From Ichthyophis bannanicus (lineage: Eukaryota; Chordata; Amphibia; Gymnophiona; Ichthyophiidae), in contig CM066034.1 in assembly GCA_033557465.1 (NCBI GenBank), forward strand, positions 415,254,159-415,318,158: 64,000 bases of DNA, written 5' to 3'. Both the position numbers and the translations under genes were made by a program. Below, one piece after another: positions 56,480 to 64,000 of this stretch (position 1 is the stretch's first letter; every line of letters starts with the position of its first letter). Below the pieces are notes generated by a model, which worked only from the letters and a program-made list of their open reading frames with translations, searched no databases and had not been told where the DNA came from.

Positions 56480-58435
56480 TTAAACCACGATTATCTACAT
56501 GTTCAGCAATTTTGTTCTTTATAATGGTTTCTACCTTTTGCCTGGTACTGATGTCAGGCTCACCAGCCTGTAGTTTCCCGGATCACCACTGGAACCCTTT
56601 TTAAAAAGTGGAGTTACAATGGCCATTCGCCAATCTTCAGGTACTACAGATGATTTTAAAGAGAGTTCACAGATTAATAATAGTAGGTCTGCAATCGCAT
56701 ATTTCAGTTCTTTCAACACCCTTGGGTGTATACCATCCAGTCCAGGTGATTTGCTACTGTTTAGTATATCAAATATTTGTAATATATCGTCACAGTTTAT
56801 CAATATTTCTTTCAATTCTTCTGCTGCATCACCTTTAAATACCATTTCAATCATGGGTAACTTTCTTATATCTTCTTCAGTATAGACCAAAGCAACGAAT
56901 TCATTCAGTCTTTCCACTATGACCTTGTCCCCTGTTAGTGCCCCTTTTATCCCTCTATCAACTAATGGTCCAACTGACTCATAGGGTTTTTCGACAAATG
57001 TACTTGAAAAAGTCTTTATTATGCGTTTTTGCTTCCACAGCAAGCTTCTTCTCAAATTCTCTCTTTGCTTGCCTTATCATTCCTTGCATCTAACTTGCCA
57101 GTGCTTATGTTGTTTGCAGTTTTCGTCATTTGGCGCCTTTTTCCATTTCCTGAAAGATGCATTTTTGGCTACAACAGCCTCTCTGACCTCACCTTTAAAC
57201 CATGCTGGCAGTTTTTTTGGACTTCCTTCCACCTTTCTGAAAGCATGGAATACAGTTGGTCTGGACTTCCAAGATAGTATTTTTAAATAGCACCCATGCC
57301 TGATGTAAATATTTAAATTTGCAACTGCTCCTTTTAGTTTTTTTAAACTATTTTCCTCATTTTATCACGGTCTCCCTTTTGTATATTAAAAGGCAGTACT
57401 GTGGATTTCCTTGCTGTCCTTTCTCTATTTATGAAATTAAACGTGATCATGCTATGATCACTATTGCCAAGTGGCGAAAATACTCTTATCTCTTGCACCA
57501 GATCTTGTGTACCACTAAGGACTAGGTCCAAAATGGCTTCCGCTCTTGCCAGTTCATGAACCAACTGCTCCAAGAAGCAGTCATTTATTTCATCTAGAAA
57601 CTTCATCTACCTAGCATGTCCTGTCAGGACACTGACCCAATCGATACCAGGGTAATTGAAATCACCCATTATTATTACTGTATTGTAACTTTTTTTTAGC
57701 TTCCCTGATTTCTTTGAGCATTTCATCATCCATTTGTTCATTCTGGCGAGGTGGTCAATAGTACACCCCCACTGCCATAGCTTTCCCCTTTTTACCTGGA
57801 ATTTCAATCCATAGAGATTCTACTGTATATTTTATTTCCTGCAATACTTTAATCCTGTGTGACTCAATGCCCTCTCTACATAGAGTGCAACCCCTCCACC
57901 AATTTGATCTACTCTATCATTGCGATATAATTTGTACCCAGGTATCACAATGTCCCACCGGTTGTCCTCTTTCCACCAGGTCTCTAAGATACAAATCATA
58001 TCTAACCTCTCATTTAGTGCTATATATTCTAACTCACCCATCTTATTTTTTAGACTTCTAGCATTTGCATCCAAACATTTTAAAGGTTGTATTTTATTCA
58101 TATTAATCTTGCTATTGGTATGCAGGGGTAATTTGTAATCTTTAAGCTCTGTCTTTTCTGTACTTAAGGGCACTGGGCTATTTTTGTCTTTATTGGAACC
58201 TCTCTGTGGATATGTTCTAACTTCAATCTTTTGCTAGTATCCTTCATGGATACATCATTCCGAACCATGCACTCTTGGGCGACTGTCAGCTTTCCCCTAT
58301 TATCTAGTTTAAAAGCTGTTCTATCTCCTTTTTAAAGGTTAATGCCAGCAGCTTGGTTCCATCCTAGTTAAGGTGGAGCCCATCCCTTTGGAAAAGCCCC
58401 TCCTTTCCCTAGAATGTTGCCCAGTTCCTAACAAA
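56480..58435 (-). mobile_element. CR1-clade LINE copy F, 5' segment (EN and RT start)
   Basis: It resumes at the TTAA target and runs antisense through the RT fingers (SKSPGLDGIHPRVLKEL, EDWRMAIVTPLFKKGSSGDPGNYR), linker, and endonuclease (MGDFNYPGIDW at about 57655, NSDHSM at about 57450, ANARSLKNKMGELEYIALNE and CILETWWK at about 58050). It reaches the ORF1-ORF2 junction and the end of ORF1 (58300-58435) and is truncated there. With 30302-31628 it forms a CR1 with a nearly full ORF2, in broken frames. Confidence 0.9.
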
Positions 58436-58439
58436 ATGA

Positions 58440-59284
58440 CAGACTTTAGGTATCTGTTGGATTTGTGTGGTAAAAGAGAGAATAGAGTCAAAGATGATCC
58501 CAAATTGGTGAGATGATGAAACAAGGAGGAATAAAGTGTTATCCACAGAAATAGAAAAAGGAGGAAGGGGGGAGTGGGTTTAGGGAGGAAAGATAAGGAG
58601 CTTGGTTTTGGCTATTTTCGATTTCAGATGACTGGAAAATCATGGGAGGAGACAAGTGCACCAAGGGACTGAGTGCAGAGAAAGAAAAGGAGATGGCCCA
58701 AGACAGACCTCTAAGGTATGCTGACAGAAAGCAGGATGGCAGTAGAGGAGAATCCTCTAGAACATATACTAAAATTATGATGAGAGAGATAAGAAGAAAA
58801 CCAGGACAGAACAGAGCCCCTAAATCCAATCTAGAACAGGGTTCCAAGGAGAATCTGATGATAACAGTGTCAAAAGCAGAAGAAAAGTAAAAAGAAGGAT
58901 GCGGATCAAGGGCTTTTGGGTTTGGATTGGAACAAGCCACTGAAGACTTTGGCAAGAGCCATTTCTGTAGAATGTAGAAGAGGAACACAAAATTGCAGTG
59001 GATCCAGATGAGCTTGAAAAGAAAGAAAGTCAAGACAACAGTGGTGAACAGTGGTGAATTCATGCAGTTGAAAAGCAAAGAGAAGGAGGGAGAAGGGATA
59101 ATAATTAGAAGGACAGTAAAATCTAATGAAGGTTTTTTGAGGAGAGGTGTAATGGCAGTGTATTTGAAGGATGCAGGAACACTTCCAGTGGAAAACAATA
59201 GGTTGAGGATATGACAGATGGAGGGGATGACAGCAGAAGAGATAGAGCTTAAGACAGGGCAGGAATGAGATCAGAGCAGATAGT
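58440..59284 (-). mobile_element. L2/jockey-like LINE RT relic
   Basis: A 219-codon minus-strand frame begins STGSVPASFKYTAITPLLKK, like the FKxAxVTPLLKKPxLD motif that opens the RT domain of L2/jockey LINEs, and later shows SSAFDTV at the position of the LDLSAAFDTVDH motif. Between and after these the reading is scrambled. It is a decayed fragment. Confidence 0.5.
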
Positions 59285-59286
59285 TA

Positions 59287-59520
59287 CTTCAAAGAAGAAC
59301 ATAAGAACATAACATAAGATATCCCATACTGGGTCAAAGCAGAGGTCCATCAAGCCAATATCTTGTTTTCAACAGTAGCCAATCCAGGTCACAAGTACCT
59401 GTTGGGTTTCCAAAAAGTACACAGATTCCTTACTGCTTTTCCCAGGACTGAGCAGTAGATTTTCCCAATCCACTTTAATAATAGTTATTTGACCTTTCCT
59501 CCAGGAACTTGTCTAAAGTA
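59287..59520 (-). mobile_element. CR1-clade LINE 3' end (copy H)
   Basis: It begins GAACATAAGAACATAACATA and continues ATATCCCATACTGGGTCAAA, the antisense 3' UTR of the copy A/D/F family. It stops in the 3' UTR at about 59520. Confidence 0.85.
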
Positions 59521-59681
59521 ACATTTACTTACCAGATAATGTCCTTTCCTTGAGTCCTGTTAGACAAGTCCAGACAAGTGGGTTGTGTCCTACCAGGAGA
59601 TGTCGAGACAGAAAAATTTTCCATTGGCTTCTTTATGACATCATCATGCCATATCAGTCAGAACCACCAGAGAGAGCCTAA

Positions 59682-60970
59682 GGGGTATGTTTACTAAACC
59701 GTCTTACTATTCCCGGAGCTAGCTCCAGCGATAATGTGAAGAATGCCATATAAGGAGTGGGCGTTCCGGCATTTCGGGTTATCGCGCGATAAAGTCTGTT
59801 ATCGCACAAATAGAGGGAGCCGCAGCACGTTAACACGTGTTAGCCTTAATTAGGCGCGCTGACCTGCAAACACAGCAATAGAGGTGTAGCACAATGGTTA
59901 ATACATTAACTGCTGATACAGTGGTTATGAGTTTGATTCCCCAGTGGGCTCATTTAAAAGCCTGTCTGAGGCAATCCCTTTTCCTGCTTGTAACAGTCAG
60001 ACACATCCCAACAATTTCCACTGCCAGCCAAAAAAGCCTCATCCAGTACCGCAACCTAATGCCTGCCAATGTTATGTGTCCTTGGGGGTACCTACTGGGT
60101 AATATCCCCTATGACACTGTAGGACACACACTTGTGCCCATGTTGGACCCTCATCAGTTTCTGTCTTGCTGCTTTACAGTTTCAGCATTCCCATGTGCCA
60201 CCTAGGCATCTGCCTAGTCTGCACTGTGCCCCAGCTGGACCACAGCATGTGCCGCCTGCAGCCCCCTGTATCCCATTTACAGCATCAGTACAGTTGCCCT
60301 TTCCTATGTGCCCACTCTGCTGTTGCTGCACATGTGCACGCCATAACAAACCTGCCCAATCTAAATGACAGAAACCCTGATCAGCGCTATTTCAATGTGG
60401 GATCATTCACTTTATAGGGGGACAGAGCATAGACCCTTCCAAACATGATATCTTAATTTTTACGCTTTGTCAGTAGTGTTGATGTATGTTTATCATTAAT
60501 ATCACTTTTGGCCAGCTTGGTTATTGGGTTTTTTATGTGGTTCTAGTCCTTTTATATGTTTATTTGCCTTTTTGGTCCCTGCACATGTATCACAACTATC
60601 ACCTTTCTGGGTTTCCCTGGCTTTGCTGCACATTGCTGACTGAAATTGTTTCTCTTTCCTGCAAATGTGCCTTAACGCGAGTGTTTCACTAGCGTTAGTG
60701 TTCAGACCCAGATTTCACAGCGTTAGTGTGCCTGGAGCCTCTCCCCTCCCACTCTCCACCCATTGACCCCTTCTCTCCACCCTCTGGGAAGCCTTACTCT
60801 GCCCTTCAGACCAGGATTTCACAGCATTAGTGTGCCTTAACGCCACCGCCGCGTTATCACGTGATAAGTGACGTTATCATGCGATAATGTTACATTATCG
60901 CACGATAACGTCACTTATCGTGCGATAATACCACCGCTGCAACATTAAGACAGTTTAGTAAACATACCCC
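59682..60970. mobile_element. PIF/Harbinger-family MITE-like element H3 (1.29 kb)
   Basis: Left end GGGGTATGTTTACTAAACCG and right end GACAGTTTAGTAAACATACC (extended by CC) are inverted repeats. TAA lies on both sides (59679-59681, 60971-60973). The block 59990-60420 matches 28140-28520 of H2 closely (e.g. GCACCACAGCATGTGCCGCC against GGACCACAGCATGTGCCGCC). Near the right end short palindromes such as TTATCGTGCGATAA are dense. Non-coding. Confidence 0.9.
59884..59945 (+). repeat. tRNA-like module in H3, near left end
   Basis: GGTGTAGCACAATGGTTAAT followed by GAGTTTGATTCC at 59929-59940; the same motif and position as 25098-25168 in H2. Confidence 0.6.
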
Positions 60971-61805
60971 TAAGTAATATTTGTATCAAAGCATATGGTG
61001 ACGATCCTCAGAACTCACAGAACCTCAGTGATTGTAACCAGGATCAACATAACAATAATGACAACTATGTACAGGATCAGTTTCTAAAGAAGGCTCATCA
61101 GGAGGGTATGAGCCCATAGGGCCAACCAGAGAAAATAGCAGACTAATCAGTTTTCCAAGGTGGCTCCTGGACTGGTCTAGCAGGATTCCAGGATAGGTCA
61201 TTATCTATTGAGTAAAATGTCACTTTCCATATTGTCCTGTTAGGCCAGATCATACAAGTGGGACGTACCAAAGCTACGACATTGCTGGGCAGGAAGAACA
61301 CATGTCAGCATTCAAAACATCCAAATCAAGGCTGTGTCCACTCGAGCATGGACATCCAAGCGGTAACACTTGACAAAAGTGGAAAGTGATGCCCATGTCA
61401 CCACCTAACCTTGTCTAAGAGTGTTACCAAGCTGTGTTTCACCTAACAGGACACTTGCGCTCAAGTGGAATGCGCACATAAACCTATTGAATCTAGCCGG
61501 TTCCACAACAGCTAAATGGAGGCAATCGCCTCCTCGATCCAGTGCTCCAAAGGAGACTAAGAAACCATGTCACCTTATGCAGTCCCGCAAACAATACAAA
61601 TATATGACCTTACTTGTGAAGGGAATTAGCAACCTCCAAGCATTGGAGAAACACGCTCCAGATATCCACCAGGTAAAGGATCTTGTATTTTCCCTAGCAC
61701 AGCTTCAAAAATGAGGGCAGCCAACTACCTGATTCCCATGGAAGGCAGATACCACCTTGGGAAAGAAAAAGGAACAGGCTAAATCCACACGGCTTACCCC
61801 TAGAA
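60971..61805. other. Unassigned repeat-like stretch
   Basis: It continues the sequence interrupted by H3 (59521-59681). The phrase GTCCTGTTAGACAAGTCCAG at 59559 has a diverged relative GTCCTGTTAGGCCAGATCAT at 61233, perhaps from the end regions of a DIRS-like element. That is a guess. The open frame 61421-61714 has no recognisable domain. Confidence 0.35.
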
Positions 61806-64000
61806 CAGTGGTTCCCAAACTGTGGGTCGGGATCCCAAATGAGGTCACATTACACAGGTACACTACCAAAAAACTGCCTCCAGTTTTGCAACTGATTTCT
61901 ATAGATTTTGGGGTGCTGAATCCAGGAAAAATAGCCAAAATGTTCCATCACGTCACGTTTTCTTGCAAAATTAGATTTCTTACCCATATAAGGAATGTTC
62001 ACATAATTTCTTTTTAGCCGACTGCAGTTTATTTTCTTAGCCCAAAATAGAGGTTGTAATGGTTAACTAACTAGAAACACTCCCTCATGATATTTTAGAG
62101 TGTTTTGTATTCATTTTATACATTAACAGGACAATTGGGAGGCGGGGGGCTAAATCCAGTACTCGCGCTGGCGCATGTTCTTTCCTGTTCGCCTCGCCTC
62201 GTTCGCTCGCTCAAACACGGTGGTTGCGACATGAACGTTCCTGTCAAATTTCAGTTTCTTGCAAGTTCATTATTACCTTTTGTTTGCTCAGTCGTAATCC
62301 AGCTTTATTCCGAAGTGGTTCACTACAGTTGTAGTTTGCAGTGCTGTGTATTTGTGATGGCTCACAGAGCCAGAGGTTGCGTCAACTCTCCGGACAGTTT
62401 TTGTTTTATTTGTGGGGAATATACCGTGAAAAAGCAGCAGAGGAACATTTCTGCATTTATTAAAAAAGTATATTTCGCCTATTTCGGTTTGAAGTTAGGC
62501 GATCAAGACAAACCGTGGGCTCCTCACAAAGTGTGCAAGACATGTGAGGAAGATCTACGCTTATGGATGAAAGGTAAAAAACAAGCATTTCGTTTCGGAA
62601 TACCTATGATGTGGCGTGAACAAAGAGACCACAGCAGTGACTGCTATTTTTGCTCTTGCATTGTGAAGGGATACAACTTAAAAAATAAGAACGTAATAAG
62701 TTACCCCAACCTTCCCTCAGCAATTAGGCCTATGCCTCATAGCAACGAAGTACCTGTGCCTGAACCACCAAAATCTTTGGATCATATTTGTGTGGACGGT
62801 TCTGATGATGATGAGACTCATCAGATGGCTTTTCCCGATGAGTCCAGTACTTCCGAGTTTGAAACTGAACCAGATCCGAAACCTGAACTTTTCTCTCAAG
62901 CTGAATTGAATGATTTAGTCCGGGATTTAGGACTCCCAAAAGATGCTGCCCAACTGCTAGGTTCTCGGCTTAAACAGAAAAATCTATTGTCACCAGGAAC
63001 AACTTTTTATTGGTACCGCAACCGCGAGACACAATTTTTGAAGTATTTCAGCAAAGAGGAAGATTTGGTATTTTGCAACGATATATACGGAGTGATGGAA
63101 AAGTTTAAACTCAAGTATGATCCTGCTGAATGGCGGCTGTTCATTGATTCGTCAAAAGACAGCATAAAAGGTGTTCTTCTTCATAATGGCAACACATTCG
63201 CTTCAGTTCCTATTGCTCACTCTGTTATTCTCCAAGAAAAATACGAGAATTTGGCCCTGATTCTTCAGAAGATTCGTTATGATGAGCATAAGTGGATGAT
63301 TTGTGGAGACTTTAAAATTCTATCCATGCTATTAGGGCAGCAATTCGGTTTCACCAAATATCCCTGCTTCCTTTGCTTGTGGGATAGCCGGGCCCGCGAC
63401 CTACACTGGGGGAAAAAAGACTGGCCAATTCGTGAGTATTTGAGACCCGGTGAGAAAAATGTTCTTCATGAGAGCTTGGTACCTCGTGATAAAATTCTAT
63501 TACCACCTCTCCACATTAAGTTGGGTCTCATTAAGCAATTCATCAAGTCCCTTCCAAAAGATGGTGAGTGCTTTCGGTACCTTTGCTCAAAGTTCCCCCG
63601 ACTTTCTGAAGCAAAGCTAAAGGAAGGAGTGTTTGTTGGCCCTGATATAAGGAAACTCATTTCAGATGGAGCATTCGCTGAAACGATGTCTGAGAAGGAA
63701 AAAGAAGCCTGGGATTCCTTCAAGGATGTTGTTCTCAAATTCTTGGGGAACAGGCGGGATGAGAACTATAAGGATATTGTTGCCAGGATGCTCAATGCCT
63801 TCAAAGAACATGAGCCTGAAAGTCCATTTCTTGCACTCCCATGTGAACTACTTTCCCGAAAACTTGGGGGCGTACAGTGAAGAACAAGGTGAAAGGTTTC
63901 ACCAGGACATCAAGGATGCAGAGAGAAGGTACCAAGGAAGATGGAACACCACTATGATGGCTGATTTCTGCTGGTTGCTGCTGCGGGAAACCCCAGATGA
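61806..64000 (+). mobile_element. hAT-like DNA transposon, left end (candidate), continuing past window
   Basis: CAGTGGTTCCCAAACTGTGG followed by GTCGGGATCCC at 61806-61836 closely resembles the terminal repeat of Charlie-type hAT elements (CAGTGGTTCCCAAAC...GGGTCG). A long ORF of a mobile-element-associated family starts 550 bases inside. The other end lies beyond 64000, so neither the boundary nor the link between terminus and ORF can be tested here. Confidence 0.45.
62357..64000 (+). pseudogene. Putative transposase, ZAD-like zinc-finger N-terminus, class uncertain
   Basis: The open frame starts at 62105, but the ATG at 62357 (MAHRARGCVNSPDSFCFICG) fits the start of this family best. The N-terminus has CFICGEY...HKVCKTCEEDLRLW, a ZAD/BED-like Cys pattern, then DCYFCSC. 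The central part has LFIDSSKDSIKGVLLHNGN and WMICGDFKILSMLLGQQFGF, each with a conserved Asp, then CFLCLWDSRARDLHW and LLPPLHIKLGLIKQF. A frame change occurs near 63806; afterwards YFPENLGAYSEEQGERFHQD reads in the next frame to the window edge. I recall similar proteins as repeated uncharacterised genes in fish and invertebrates, so a transposase is likely but the superfamily is unproven. Confidence 0.6.

Noticed and set aside
62105..62356. Use of the upstream ATG at 62105 as the protein start
   Set aside because: The first 84 residues are hydrophobic and unlike the rest. The Met at 62357 directly precedes the conserved Cys-rich block.

Overview
This window looks like intergenic DNA from a large, transposon-packed vertebrate genome. 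I found no host gene, RNA gene or bacterial-type feature. The mix of CR1/L2/L1 non-LTR elements, a DIRS element, a Penelope-like element with a GIY-YIG nuclease, Tc1, piggyBac, PIF/Harbinger and a Gypsy LTR element fits an amphibian. From memory of similar repeats I lean towards a caecilian, but that is inference.

Layout. 1-5390: a minus-strand DIRS retrotransposon (gag zinc motif, RT, RNase H, start of the tyrosine recombinase) split by a plus-strand CR1 (100-1354). 5400-12590: a minus-strand L1 ORF1 relic, a minus-strand CR1 of a second family, and a minus-strand CR1 carrying an L1-like element that has ORF1 but no ORF2 (9770-12397, 16-bp target duplication), itself split by an L2-like fragment. 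12591-21400: a tRNA-derived SINE, a long plus-strand CR1 with an esterase-type ORF1 end and an EN-RT ORF2, CT-rich minisatellites, a third CR1 copy containing a small MITE, a second SINE and the left end of a Tc1 transposon. 22280-30300: the start of an L1 ORF2, then a Penelope-like element with a fold-back 5' end, split by a 4.2-kb Harbinger derivative. 30302-58435: a nested stack. A CR1 was hit by a piggyBac, the piggyBac by a 22.2-kb Harbinger, and the Harbinger by a Gypsy element with 1,171-bp LTRs. 58436-64000: an antisense LINE relic, a CR1 3' end, a 1.3-kb Harbinger derivative, and a hAT-like terminus followed by a long ORF of a mobile-element-associated family whose class I cannot name with confidence.

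How the parts relate. The most coherent system is a Harbinger family of three members (24900-29076, 31823-54046, 59682-60970). They share an outer inverted repeat starting GGGGTATGTTTACTAAAC, each has its own 3-bp target duplication (ATA, CAA, TAA), and they share subterminal blocks. Only the 22.2-kb copy carries the two expected genes, divergently arranged: a spliced HARBI1-type DDE transposase on plus and a spliced SANT/Myb-like protein on minus. Both are broken by point lesions. Almost every coding region in the window carries stops or frameshifts, so this is mostly a fossil record of insertions rather than active genes.
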